A stretch of 64,000 nt of DNA, taken from Polytrichum commune. Its lineage: Eukaryota > Streptophyta > Polytrichopsida > Polytrichales > Polytrichaceae. Positions within the stretch are counted from its first letter, which is position 1. Each line of letters opens with the position of its first letter. Below are positions 1 through 10,832 of the stretch, piece by piece. A program made the translations under genes and the position numbers. The notes below the pieces were generated by a model. That model was not told the origin of the DNA. It made no database searches and saw only the letters and a program-made list of their open reading frames with translations. The stretch is taken from assembly GCA_950295325.1 (NCBI GenBank), contig OX485805.1, positions 47,826,758 through 47,890,757 of the forward strand. The letters are read 5' to 3'.

Positions 1-505
1 AAAGCCTCACATTTACATATGCGCACTATTTTTAGTTTCGTCAAGTTGCCAAAGTTTTCCGGGATCATTTTCAATGCCGGCCCGACATCTTGCGAAATGG
101 AGCTCCTCCTAGGCAGCAAGGTTGCTTACTCCAACAGGGAACTCCTCCAAAGCCTCGCATTCAGACATATACAACATTTTCAGTCTTGTCAAGTTGCCAA
201 AGCTCTCCGGGATCGTTTTCACTCCCCGACATCTCCCAAAATTGAGCTCCTCCAACGCTACGAGGTTGCTTACTCCAACACGGAACTCCTCCAATGCCTC
301 ACATTCAAACATGCGCAATATTTTTAGTTTCGTCAAGTTGCCAAAGCTTTTGGGGATCGTTTTCAATGCCCGACATCTTGCGAAATGGAGCTCTTCCACG
401 GCTTCAAGGTTGCTTACACGAACAGGGAGTCTTCCAAAGCATCGCATTTAGACATGTACAACATTTTCAGTATTGTCTAGTTGCCAAAGCTTTCCGGGAT
501 CGTTT
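1..505 (-). pseudogene. Decayed LRR units downstream of locus A
   Basis: About three and a half 144-bp LRR units continue past the locus A stop. The frame is broken several times; the clearest in-frame piece is 447-109 (motifs RIPESFGNL-like, ECEALEEF). The stretch matches 57692-58196 of locus C at a constant offset of 57691 with only a few substitutions, so both inherited the same decayed tail. It is cut by the window start. Confidence 0.85.
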
Positions 506-3500
506 TCAATGCCCCACATGTTTGGAAATGGAGCTCCTGAGCTCCTCCAGGGCTACGAGGTTGCTTACTCCAACAGGGAACTCCTCCAAAGCCTCACATT
601 CAGACATGTACAACATTTTCAGTTTTGTCAAGCTGCCAAAGCTTTCCGGGAGCGTTTTCAATGCCCGACATCCCCCGAAATGGAGCTCCTCTAGGGCTAC
701 AAGGCTGCTTACTCCAAAAGGGAACTCCTCCAAAGCCTCACATCCAGACATGTACAACATTTTCAGTTTTGTCAAGTTGCCAAAGCTTTCCGGGATCGTT
801 TTCAATGCCCGACATATCCCAAAATTGAGCTCCTCCAACGCTACGAGGTTGCTCACTCCAACAGGGAAATCCTCCAAAGCCTCACATTCAGACATGTCCA
901 ATTTTTTGAGTTTTGTCAAGTTCCCAAAGCTTTCCGGGATCCTTTTCAATGCCCGACATGTCCTGAAATTGAGATCCTCCAAGGCTACGAGGTTGCTCAC
1001 TCCAACAGGGAACTCCTCCAAAGCCTCACATTCATACATGCGCAGTATTTTCAGTTTTGTCAAGTTGCCAAAGCTTTTCAGGATCCTTTTGAGTGCCCGA
1101 CATGTCCCGAAAGTGAGCTCCTCCAACGCTACAAGGTTGTTCACTCCAATAGGGAACTCCTCCAAAGCCTCACATTCAGACATGTCCAATTTTTTGAGTT
1201 TCCTCAAGTTGCAAAAGCTTTCCGGGATCTTTTTCAATGCCCGACATGTCCTGAAATGGAGCTCCTCCAACGCTACAAGGTTGCTCACTCCAACAGGGAA
1301 CTCCTCCAAAGCCTCACATTCATACATGCGCAGTATTTTCAGATTTGTCAAGTTGCCAAAGCTTTCCGGGATCGTTTTCAAAGCCCGACATCTCACAAAA
1401 TTGAGCTCCTCGAGGGCTTGGAGTTTGCTTACTCCAACAGGGAACTCCTCCAAAGCCTCACATTCCCACATGCGCAGTATTTTCAATTTTGTCAAGTTGC
1501 CAAAGCTTTCCGGGATCCTTTTCAGTGCCCGACATCTTGCGAAATGGAGCTCCTCCAGGGCTACGAGGTTGCTCACTCCAACAGGGAATTCCTCCAAAGC
1601 CTCACATTCAGACATGTCCAATTTTTGGAGTTTTGTCAAGTTCCCAAAGCTTTCCGTGATCCTTTTCAATGCCCGACATGTCTTGAAATTGAGCTCCTCC
1701 AAGACTATGAGGTTGCTCACTCCAACAGGGAACTCCTCCAAAGCCTCACATTCATACATGCGCAGTATTTTCAATTTTGCCAAGTTGCCGAAGCTTTCCG
1801 GGATCCTTTTCAAAGCCCGACATCTCACAAAATTGAGCTCCACCAGGGCTACGAGTTTGCTTACTCCAACAGGGAACTCCTCCAAAGCCTCACATTCCCA
1901 CATGCCCAACATTTTCAATTTTGTCAAGTTGCCAAAGCTTTCCGGGATCCTTTTCAGTGCCCGACATCTTGCGAAATGGAGCTCCACTAGGGCTACGAGG
2001 TTGCTTACTCCTACAGGGAACTCCTCCAAAGCCTCACATTCCCACATGCCCAATATTTTCAATTTTGTCAAGATGCCAAAGCTTTCCGGGATCGTTTTCA
2101 GAGCCCGACATCCCCCGAAATGGAGCTCCTCCAGGGCTACGAGGTTGCTCACTCCAACAGGGAACTCCTCCAAAGCCTCACATTCATACATGCGCAGTAC
2201 TTTCAATTTTGTCAAGTTGCCAAAGCTTTCCGGGATCCTTTTCAGTGCCCCACATGTCCCGAAATTGAGCTCCTCCAACGCTACGAGGTTGCTCACTCCA
2301 ACAGGGAACTCCTCCAAAGCCTCACATTCAAACATGCACAGTTTTTTCAATTTCGTCAAGTTGCCAAAGCTTTCCGGGATCGTTTTCAATGCCCGACATC
2401 TTGGGAAATGGAGCTCCTCCAGGGCTAGGAGGTTGCTTACTCCAACAGGGAACTCCTCCAAAGCCTCACATTCAGACATGCGCAGTATTTTCAGTTTTGT
2501 CAAGTTGCCAAAGCTTTCCAGGATCGTTTTCAATGCCCGACATGTTTGGAAATGGAGCTCCTCGAGGGCTACGAGGTTGCTTACTCCAACAGGGAACTCC
2601 TCCAAAGCCTCACATTCAGACATGTCCAATTTTTTGAGTTTTGTCAAGTTCCCAAAGCTTTCCGCGATCCTTTTCAATGCCCGATATGTCCTGAAATTGA
2701 GCTCCTCCAGGGCTACGAGGTTGCTCACTCCAACAGGGAACTCCTCCAAAGCCTCACATTCATACATGCGCAGTATTTTCAGTTTTGTCAAGTTGCCAAA
2801 ACTTTCCGGGATCCTTTTGAGTGCCCGACATGTCCCGAAAGTGAGCTCCTCCAACGCTACAAGGTTGTTCACTCCAACAGGGAACTCCTCCAAAGCCTCA
2901 CATTCAAACATGTCCAATTTTTTGAGTTTTGTCAAGTTCCCAAAGCTTTCCGTGATCCTTTTCAATGCCCGACATGTCCTGAAATTGAGCTCCTCCAAGG
3001 CTACGAGGTTGCTCACTCCAACAGGGAACTCTTCCAAAGCCTCACATTCATACATGCGCAGTATTTTCAATTTTGTCAACTTGCCAAAGCTTTCCGGGAT
3101 CGTTTTCAAAGCCCGACATCTCACAAAATTGAGCTCCTCCAGGGCTACGAGGTTGCTTACTCCAACAGGGAACTCCTCCAAAGCCTCACATTCCCACATG
3201 CGCAGTATTTTCAATTTTGTCAAGTTGCCAAAGCTTTCCGGGATCTTTTTCAGTGCCCGACATGTCCCAAAATTGAGCTCCTCCAACGCTATGAGGTTGG
3301 TCACTCCAACAGGGAACTCCTCCAAAGCCTCACATTCCCACATGGGCAGTATTTTCAATTTTGTCAAGTTGCCAAAGCTTTCGGGGATTGTTTTCAGTGC
3401 CCGACATCTTACGAAATGGAGCTCCTCCAAGGCTACGAGGTTGCTTACTCCAACAGGGAACTCCTCCAAAGCCTCGCATTCAGACATGTACAACATTTTT

Positions 3501-4492
3501 AGTTTTGTCAAGTTGCCAAAGCTTTCCGGGATCCTTTTCAATGCCCGACATGTCTCAAAATTGACCTCCTCCAGCGCTACGAGGTTGCTTATTCCAACGT
3601 CGAATTCCTCCAAAGTGTCACATTCATACATGCGCAGTATTTTTAGTTTCGTCAAGTTGCCAAAGCTTTCCGGGATCCTTTTGAGTGCCCGACATGTCCC
3701 AAAATTGAGCTCCTCCAACGTTACGAGGTTGCTCACTCCAATTGGGAACTCCTCCAAAGCCTCACATTCAGACATGTCCAATTTTTTGAGTTTCGTCAAG
3801 TTGCCAAAGCTTTCCGGGATCCTTTTTAGTGCCCGACATGTCCCGAAATTGAGCTCCTCCAACGCTACGAGGTTGCTCACTCCAATAGGGAACTCCTCCA
3901 AAGCCTCACATTCATACATGTCCAATTTTTTGAGTTTCGACAAGTTGCCAAAGCTTTCCGGGATGCTTTTTAAATATCGACATTGCGAAAAGGATAATTT
4001 TTCCAAGGCTGACAGGTTGGCTAGCTGAATAGAGGTGCCATCGAGGTCTTCGCAATTGTAGAAGCATAACTCTTCTAAGGTGATGAATTTATCAAGTCCA
4101 ATGAGGAATTCATCCAATTTTGCACAATTTGAAAATGATAATTCCCGGATTTGCATCATATTCAAGTATTCACAAGAAATTGATCCCAACATATTGCAAT
4201 TGGACATTGTAAGGTATCGCAAATTTTGGAGATTTTCTAGGGTATCAATGAAAAACTTCCCAATGAATTGGTTTGTCAACATTGTAGAGTCAATACGTTT
4301 GGGTGAGAATTGGATGTCCAACCATTTAAGATTGGGTGATTTCTTCACAATAGCATAAAGCAGGTTAATATTTTCACAAAATCGGACTTGGAGTAGACAA
4401 AGCTTTTCCATCGATTCTATTTCCACATCTCCTTCATACATTGAGTTGTTCTCCAAATTTGTAATTGATAGGCCTTGGACAAGTTCTACACC
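506..4492 (-). CDS. Locus A exon 3: LRR array, 24 double-LRR units
   Basis: After acceptor GTATGTAG at 4493 the exon encodes GVELVQGLSI, several degenerate LRRs (about 4440-3975), then 24 tandem 48-residue units. Each unit carries two 24-residue LRRs of the pattern LEELxFxxC.ALK.IPESF and GNLTKLKxLxMxECEALEEF. The variable x residues fall on the predicted beta-strand face. LRRs of this kind bind ligands or guard partners and hold the NB-ARC inactive. The reading frame ends RSSISKHVGH then stop at 506, because an 8-bp repeat (gagctcct, about 532-547) shifts the frame; LRR sequence continues beyond it in other frames. The opposite strand is also open for over 1200 codons, but only as a by-product of the 144-bp repeat. 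Confidence 0.9.
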   Translation of the reverse strand, partial: GVELVQGLSITNLENNSMYEGDVEIESMEKLCLLQVRFCENINLLYAIVKKSPNLKWLDIQFSPKRIDSTMLTNQFIGKFFIDTLENLQNLRYLTMSNCNMLGSISCEYLNMMQIRELSFSNCAKLDEFLIGLDKFITLEELCFYNCEDLDGTSIQLANLSALEKLSFSQCRYLKSIPESFGNLSKLKKLDMYECEALEEFPIGVSNLVALEELNFGTCRALKRIPESFGNLTKLKKLDMSECEALEEFPIGVSNLVTLEELNFGTCRALKRIPESFGNLTKLKILRMYECDTLEEFDVGISNLVALEEVNFETCRALKRIPESFGNLTKLKMLYMSECEALEEFPVGVSNLVALEELHFVRCRALKTIPESFGNLTKLKILPMWECEALEEFPVGVTNLIALEELNFGTCRALKKIPESFGNLTKLKILRMWECEALEEFPVGVSNLVALEELNFVRCRALKTIPESFGKLTKLKILRMYECEALEEFPVGVSNLVALEELNFRTCRALKRITESFGNLTKLKKLDMFECEALEEFPVGVNNLVALEELTFGTCRALKRIPESFGNLTKLKILRMYECEALEEFPVGVSNLVALEELNFRTYRALKRIAESFGNLTKLKKLDMSECEALEEFPVGVSNLVALEELHFQTCRALKTILESFGNLTKLKILRMSECEALEEFPVGVSNLLALEELHFPRCRALKTIPESFGNLTKLKKLCMFECEALEEFPVGVSNLVALEELNFGTCGALKRIPESFGNLTKLKVLRMYECEALEEFPVGVSNLVALEELHFGGCRALKTIPESFGILTKLKILGMWECEALEEFPVGVSNLVALVELHFARCRALKRIPESFGNLTKLKMLGMWECEALEEFPVGVSKLVALVELNFVRCRALKRIPESFGNLAKLKILRMYECEALEEFPVGVSNLIVLEELNFKTCRALKRITESFGNLTKLQKLDMSECEALEEFPVGVSNLVALEELHFARCRALKRIPESFGNLTKLKILRMWECEALEEFPVGVSKLQALEELNFVRCRALKTIPESFGNLTNLKILRMYECEALEEFPVGVSNLVALEELHFRTCRALKKIPESFCNLRKLKKLDMSECEALEEFPIGVNNLVALEELTFGTCRALKRILKSFGNLTKLKILRMYECEALEEFPVGVSNLVALEDLNFRTCRALKRIPESFGNLTKLKKLDMSECEALEDFPVGVSNLVALEELNFGICRALKTIPESFGNLTKLKMLYMSGCEALEEFPFGVSSLVALEELHFGGCRALKTLPESFGSLTKLKMLYMSECEALEEFPVGVSNLVALEELRSSISKHVGH

Positions 4493-7464
4493 CTACATAC
4501 ACAACAAAACACATGAGTTGATTTGTTTCCATCTCGAATTCAATGGATTTAGAGCTATGGGCATATTATATAACTTTTGCAATTTAATAGAACTTGTCAA
4601 GAAGTTAATAAGGAATATCAACTTGTACAAAACCCAAACTATATACCTTTTCTTTACAACGATTGACAAATGCAGAGTAACTTATATTAAAGATTCGAGT
4701 CCCCGTAAAATCCTTTTCTGTAATCATACGACCCATCTCACGCAATTGATCATGAATGTAAAAACCTTCCCAGTCGTTCACCTCCAACAATGATTTTTCT
4801 TGAAGTCTTTTCAAGACATTTTTGGCAACCTTGATATCACCATCCCACATTCTAAGATATGATTCTTTTGTTGGATAAACATCATCAAGATATGCATCTT
4901 TACAAAAGAAACATGCTATGTCTAGAAATGTGCTTCGTTCTAGATCATTCAACTCATCAAAGCTTATCCTCAATGTCTTCCAAATCTTCTCATCTGAACC
5001 TCCATCATGTCTTGCCCTCAACACCCTATACAATGTTCGCTCCCATATTCTCAATCGTGTTTCCCCTTGCATGCATTTGCCCATCACCTCCAAACTCAAA
5101 GGAAGTCCACAACATGCATCCACAATCTTTTCAACCACATGTTTTAAATGAGGTGAACATGATTGGTTGGTCCCAAAAGCATACATTGAAAATAGCTCCA
5201 TAGCTTGGTTCCCATCGAGGGTTTGCATGTCTACTTTACCACCCATGGGTACATGTTGTTCCAAGGAGTTCCAATCACGAGAACTTGCAATCAACCTACT
5301 ACCATTGACATTTTTGAATAGACCATCATCCAATAGTTGTTGTAGTTGTCTTTGTTTGCCCACGTTGTCCACCACAATGAGAATTTTTTTTGTTCCTTGA
5401 ATATCTTTTAAAATCTTTTGTGTTGTTATCAATGTTTTGGCTTGGGGACGTGAGTCTTGCATGCCTTTGGAGTTGTGTTGTACTTGCAATGTACAAGTTT
5501 CATCCTTCAAGTCGTACACAAAACATGTTGCATCAAAACTCTTGGAGATGTGGTCACTCAAAGCCTTAGCCAACGTCGACTTGCCACTTCCGCCCATGCC
5601 AACAAGTCCTAGACAATCAACACTTTGAAGTTGCCTTTCCAATTGGAAAACTTTGTCTTGGACTCCAATTAATTTGGACAATTCTTTCATGTTGTCATCA
5701 TTGTTGACCTACAAAATTTCCAACTTCTCAAATTTAGTGAGTGTTATTAACATGATAGGGTTGGTGAGGCCTCTTCAATTATCCCAAATAAAATTGAAAT
5801 CTAGTAACTTCCATTTATAAACTCAACCACGCGCTTACCTTCATGGAAAATGGATTTGATGATGATCCATTAGAGACCTTTTGGGCCCTTGGAAATAAGG
5901 TTGGACGATTAGCATGTTTAAATTTGAATATGAACCATAAGTATCAGATCCAAGAGACCAAAACAAACCATAAGTATGATAAAACTTTCCATAAGGAGCC
6001 ACGTGTATCATTTGTAGCTCCTCCAACAGTAACCACACCCTTGAGGATCGTAAGTCTTTTCAAACTTGTAAGTTTGTTGTGAATATCAAGAAATGTTGGT
6101 CTTTCCAAAGGATCCAACGACCAACAATCATGCACCATTGATCTTAATCCTTCCGAATAGGATTCTGGCAGCTTTGGTCTACAAGAATCTTCTAATATGT
6201 ACTTTCGATATTCACGAAATGAACCAGGAGGCAATTTCTTTGCCGAAAGAATATCAAAACACAACATGCCAAAACTAAACACATCAGCTTTCAAAGCATC
6301 CACCTCGGATAATTCATTCGCCATCATCTCTGGTGCCATGTATCCATGAGTTCCTATGTTTCGACCTGTGGGCACCTCCCCATAATCCTTCACTTCAACC
6401 TTTGAAATACCAAAATCAAGTAGTTTCACTTGTATGCACCCAAGATCAATCAACGTCGAATCATTTGGTAGAGTTACAACAACATTACCAGGCTTTAGGT
6501 CACGATGTGCCACCTTCATATCATGAAGGTAGCACATTCCATTTGTAATTTGTAACATAATGTCCAGTGCGTTTGTCTCTTGAAGAGGACCTTTTTCACT
6601 TAGATATTCTGATAAGGTTTTCTCTCCAGATTCCATAACAAGCTCAAATTTGTTTTCCATCTCAAGAAAACCACAACAATAAAACTTGATGATGTTTGGA
6701 TGATTCAACCCACCCAAAATACTTGCTTCTTTCCAAAGTCGTTTTATGTCCTCGGGATCACGGATGTCAAACACCTTTGTTGCAGACTCCAAACCCAACC
6801 AATCTGTCAAGAACACACACATGTTGTTTGACCTTCCCAAAACCTTAGGTGGATTTCCTTTATATTTGGGGCGAGGATAATTGTAAGGAAAATCAATTTT
6901 GTCCAATCCACCACCTTCAACATGTTGTAGACTCCTTAGGTACTCCTTAAGGTATTGCGCAAGTTTGCAATCATCGCAATCCATGGTTGTGCATGAATCT
7001 AAATGCTTAGAAAACCTTCCACATATTGAAGTTTGATCCTCCTTAACTGCATCGATGGATGTTGGGTAGAATATCATATCATTCTTGATTGCAAGAATTT
7101 TCGATTCTTGAGTTGGATGGTAAAGGCAAGATATGTCACAAATTGTATGAAAACAATTCTCAAAATCCAAAAGGAGTTCTCTAAAGCCCTCTTTGTTGGT
7201 CAATTGTGTCACTACAACGCGACACCAATCTTCTCTACAACAATCTTCAATTAGCACTTTTGCTTTGTATACAATTTGATATAGATCTTCTTGTGCTTTG
7301 CAAAACACCTCGTTATGACCACTTGTGATGCTTTGCAATGCTTGCACACCATTTTGAAAGTTGAAGAACAAATTCTCGCATTGTCTTCTATTCAATACTT
7401 TGTCCACTAATGATATTGCAGGAAATTCCACACTCCCCATTGCTAGCCGCATAACATTTGCCAT
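506..7464 (-). CDS. Locus A: kinase-NB-ARC-LRR resistance-type gene (three exons, in-frame TGA)
   Basis: I infer the joins 7464-5839, 5708-4647 and 4492-506. Intron 1 (5838-5709, 130 bp) and intron 2 (4646-4493, 154 bp) both have GT-AG ends, and both joins keep phase 0. If read through, the product is about 2224 residues: helical N-terminus, Ser/Thr kinase, hydrophobic linker, NB-ARC, then 24 double-LRR units. This is the PNL class of intracellular immune receptors known from mosses. The start ATG at 7464 lies 59 bp below a TATA box and matches the ATG of locus B. A TGA at 5946-5944 (CGA in locus B) interrupts the linker, so as written the gene makes only a 506-residue kinase unless the stop is bypassed. 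The LRR end at 506 comes from an 8-bp duplication. It may be a recent pseudogene or a gene that now yields a kinase alone. Confidence 0.8.
4493..4646 (-). other. Locus A intron 2
   Basis: A 154-bp intron between the NB-ARC and LRR exons, with donor GTATAT and acceptor TATGTAG. The same intron with the same length lies in locus B at 36462-36309 and in locus C at 63490-63337. Conserved boundaries in three copies support the model. Confidence 0.85.
4647..5708 (-). CDS. Locus A exon 2: NB-ARC nucleotide-binding domain
   Basis: This 354-codon exon begins after acceptor TTTTGTAG and ends at donor AAAAG|GTATAT. It holds the full run of NB-ARC motifs in order: P-loop GMGGSGKST, kinase-2 KKILIVVDNVG, RNBS-B GSRLIASSRD, GLPL as CCGLPLSLEVMG, RNBS-D FLDIACFFC, and an MHD-like IHDQLREMG. 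The RNBS-D form resembles the TIR-type (non-CC) NB-ARC subfamily. The family acts as an ADP/ATP switch in intracellular immune receptors. Locus B exon 2 is nearly identical, and part of it is seen again in locus C. No frame break is visible here. Confidence 0.93.
5709..5838 (-). other. Locus A intron 1
   Basis: A 130-bp intron with donor AAG|GTAAGC and acceptor TTTTGTAG. It joins the kinase-linker exon to the NB-ARC exon in phase 0 (SMK|VNNDD). Locus B has the same intron at 37654-37525. Confidence 0.85.
5839..7464 (-). CDS. Locus A exon 1: helical N-terminus plus Ser/Thr protein kinase
   Basis: Residues 1-185 are mostly helical and include a Cys-rich patch (C158, C163, C166). The kinase spans about residues 197-470. 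Visible key residues are the VAIK-type Lys K230 (motif SATK), alpha-C Glu E246, the HRDLKPGN catalytic loop (D322), DFG at 350-352, and APE at 377-379 after GTHGYM. The glycine-rich loop is atypical (VLGRSNNMC, no GxGxxG), so ATP binding may be unusual. The fold looks like plant RLK/Raf-like Ser/Thr kinases; activity is inferred. After the kinase comes a strongly hydrophobic stretch ending in the TGA at 5946-5944. Past the stop the frame stays open to the donor at 5839/5838 (ATGAAG|GTAAGC). This suggests the nonsense change is recent. Confidence 0.85.
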
Positions 7465-7522
7465 TTTTAGAGATATAATGAATGTTCACAAATCTTGATT
7501 CTGTTGTATTGTATGCTTGAAG

Positions 7523-7530
7523 TATATATA
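7523..7530 (-). promoter_or_regulatory. TATA box of locus A
   Basis: TATATATA, 59 bp upstream of the ATG at 7464. The same box lies at 39335-39342, 55 bp upstream of the locus B ATG. The position predicts a leader of only about 25-30 nt; this is inferred from plant TATA spacing. Confidence 0.6.
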
Positions 7531-10334
7531 GTAACCAATAAACTCCACTCGAACTTGAACCTATAAAAACCACCAAAACCATCAAATATTGATGCAAAAA
7601 TTAAATCAAAAAATTGAATCCCTTATAAAAATTTAATAAAAAATGATTCTTACACAACTTAGAATTTGAGCAAATGATAATTCTATCTTTAATATAATGG
7701 AAATCAACATATGCATCGCCGGACCAACCTCTGACCACAAAAGTATTCATATTCAAAGTATGGCGTGCACTTGCTTATCCTCTTTGGCATAAGCAAACAT
7801 GTAATTGATCTTCAATTATGATAAGTTACAGTTTGAGATGAAGGTCGTCAACTAGATTCAAACAAAACCTTTTAAAGTTCATATCAACTATGTATTTCAT
7901 TTGGTTGATATAGTGATAACTTCGTAATTAACAAAACAACAACTTTGCTTTAGCCAATGCTCATATTACAAACATTAGGCCATGAAAATAATATAGGAAC
8001 GTGATCCAACATTCAGTTGGCACACGCGGACAATAGAATGATGTTTGAACATATCGTGAAGAGTATTTTCATTATTTTCATAATATGTAGGAACATCTAC
8101 CTATAGATTTAAATGAATAACACACAAAAGATGTGATAATTTCTAATTTTGAAATATGTACGTTAACAATAGGATGGGAAAGCCTTCCTAACATGTGAAA
8201 AGATAAGGGCCTTCAAGAATTCAGAGTTTGATCCCAAGTTTAAAATATTTTGAGTGACAAGAAATTCCAACAAACCTATTAGATGTAGCCCCAAATTAAA
8301 TATTTGAACCATATTCTATATTTTCATAACAAATTCTAATATCTTACCATGTACAAAAAGGATTATGAAATTCATTAGAAACCATGAGTCATAAAGGTCA
8401 CCCATTTAGTTCATTATTTTGACCTTCTTAACACATGCTTTCCTGACACTCAAAACTCACATGGAATCCAAATTTAACCCCTAAAGGCCCAAGTAAAACT
8501 GTCCAATCCAATTCAATAGCTTATTGAAAAAAACTGTGCATCTTGATGTAGATCTGATCATACCAGTGGCATCCTTGTAATGTAAGGATTGTTTAGCTGA
8601 CCATATGTCCAAAATCAAATTATTATAATGTATGTGTTTTCACTAGAACGGTCAACGGTGACTTCTTAAAGAAAATTGCCTCAACCTTTAGGGCTTAAGG
8701 CCCTAAGTTTGGGCTCTCTATGATGTTACCACAAGATATTATGTGAGTTTTCTTATCAACTAAGTTACAATTGAGTCTAGACAAGAATCATGGATAGAAG
8801 TCTACATCGACCCCAATATGTTACTTCCAAGTTTGTTGATGATAACAATTCTAGAAGTGGACAACAGAGGTACAAATGAAGCGCATTGGCTCCTTCTTAT
8901 TCATCAAAGTTGATTTGATAGCGAGAACCCGAATTCATATGTTTTAGTTTTTTGAAATGCAATGAGCGTAGTCAACAAAGCAATATCTTAACAAGTCAAA
9001 AGATGTAAATTCTCGAAGCGTTGCCAAGAATGTTGACAACATGCCATGACATTATTCAAGTAGCATACTAGATTCCCCAACTCTCAAAGGGAGATGACAT
9101 ACCTATGCATCAACGTCACCTCCTTATAACGGGGTCACCCCTTCAATGCACATCCATATTTTTAGAAGACATCTTGAATCGATTTGAAAGAAATTGCAAC
9201 ATGTTTCACAATGTTGCAATTGAGTGAAAAGTGACCATGGTGCTCTTTGCTCTCTGCATTCACAATAGGAGTTACAACTTGAGAGACATATGCAACACAA
9301 TCCAACGCATGTGCATGATGTCTACTTAAAGTGGTTGAGCATGTAGCTACATACTCTTTTCATCATGCAAAAAGTAAGTCCCAAGTCTCTAGACCAGTTT
9401 GGCTTGATGGATTAGCAATTTAGACCTACTCGCTACCTCAAAAGGGATTCACTTCCTAAATAACACAATTCTTCTCACATGACCATGTCATTAAATTGCA
9501 AGACTAGACTTCCTAGCACTCATAACCCTAGTTGAGTTAACTCATATATCAATTACACTAAATAGCTAAAGTAGTGTCGTCAAAAAATTAAAGTAAAAGT
9601 AATTAACGTGGCCATTACAATTCTCTAGTTGGTTGAAAATAATGTGGGTGAAGACGTGGTCTTGCCCTAAGTTGGTCTTCCTTGAGACTTCCAACCAACA
9701 CCTTAGGTATTTGAAAACGTGAACCCCTTCAACATCCTAGAAAAACAATTAATGTTTCCACATTAATTTTAATCTAGAAAATGGGCATGGATTAAGAATG
9801 AACACAACCTCGTTGCTTCTTCAAATGTGAATTGGTGTGAGCTCAAGGCAATTCCTACAACCTACAACAATAGAACTATTTAGCATAGCAAATGAGTCAA
9901 TTTCCTTCAACCAACTGAACTACATTATCACTTACAAAAGTTTGAACTACCTTATTGTAATGCGTCGAGATATGAATCATCTCAAGTCTGGTAAGCATCA
10001 CATCATCATTCATCCGCAACTTATTCAAATTTGTCAAACATGATTCCCAAAAGCAATTGTAAGCTCATGCTAACATTGCAACCCATAATTTTGGTTCACA
10101 TATGACTGTGACGGCTTGTAAGGCAGATGCACTCTGCTCAAGAAGTGTTTTATACTTGATTACAGATTACTTTATAAAGGATTCTTAGAACCCAGCAAAT
10201 TGAATTTCTCCAGTGTAGTATGTCAAGCTTCAACCAAATTGGGCATGTCTCCTCAATACCAAAAAAATGGCATGGCAAGAAAATTCTAGAAATTTTTTTC
10301 TTACAAAAGAGGCAGATAGTTCATTTTTAACTTG
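7531..10334. other. Locus A 5' flank, no gene seen
   Basis: AT-rich non-coding DNA. It is almost identical to 39343-41970 upstream of locus B, except for about 150 bp (roughly 7640-7790) that B lacks. No convincing coding frame, tRNA or structured RNA was found. It should contain the promoter region of the kinase-NB-ARC-LRR gene. Confidence 0.7.
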
Positions 10335-10832
10335 GGGCCACTTCACACACGAGACTCAGGGCCCGTGACCATTTCACTTCAAGCAAATCTCACTGGTGGA
10401 AAAGGTGGAGCCGGTTTATGTTCGCTTCACACTAAGCTTCAAGGACCCATTGTGTAAGTTGATGCAAGATGGATGTAAAGTCTACATGGATTCCTACATG
10501 GCATCAAGTGGATCATGTTTCATGGTCACTTGGACTATTCCCGAAACCACCTCTCGGAGGTAGGCCTAACACAAAACCAAGTGACCATGGCACTTCGAAA
10601 CCTCACAAATGTTGATTTAGTACAATTCATCATGTGTGAGGATCCCGATGAATAGAACTCGTTGAAAAAGCATTTGGTTGAGGACACAATCACATATGAC
10701 TTCACACTACACTTGAGGGCCCGTGACCACACTAAATGACTTTGGGAAGTGTCTCAGGACGGCCTTAAAATACTTCGTTTGGGCTCTCTAAAATTCATGG
10801 TCATGGCTCTTGGCTCATGTGTGAAGTGGCCC
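10335..10832. mobile_element. TIR element, MITE-like (498 bp)
   Basis: Inverted ends begin GGGCCACTTCACAC and continue for about 37 bp with mismatches (right end ...GTGTGAAGTGGCCC). There is no coding capacity. The copy at 41971-42468 has the same length and belongs to the A/B segmental duplication. A more diverged 479-bp copy sits at 23783-24261 as an independent insertion. A clear target-site duplication was not found, so the superfamily is open. Confidence 0.7.

Noticed and set aside
294..4028. 1244-codon plus-strand frame over the locus A LRR array
   Set aside because: It is antisense to the supported LRR exon, has no recognisable domain, and follows from the stop-free 144-bp unit.
506..4456. 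CRISPR-like array or satellite DNA
   Set aside because: The 144-bp periodicity is explained by coding LRR pairs in the frame of a supported exon.
10335..10832. Harbinger assignment by a TTA/TAA target duplication
   Set aside because: The flanks of the three copies do not show a consistent 3-bp duplication.
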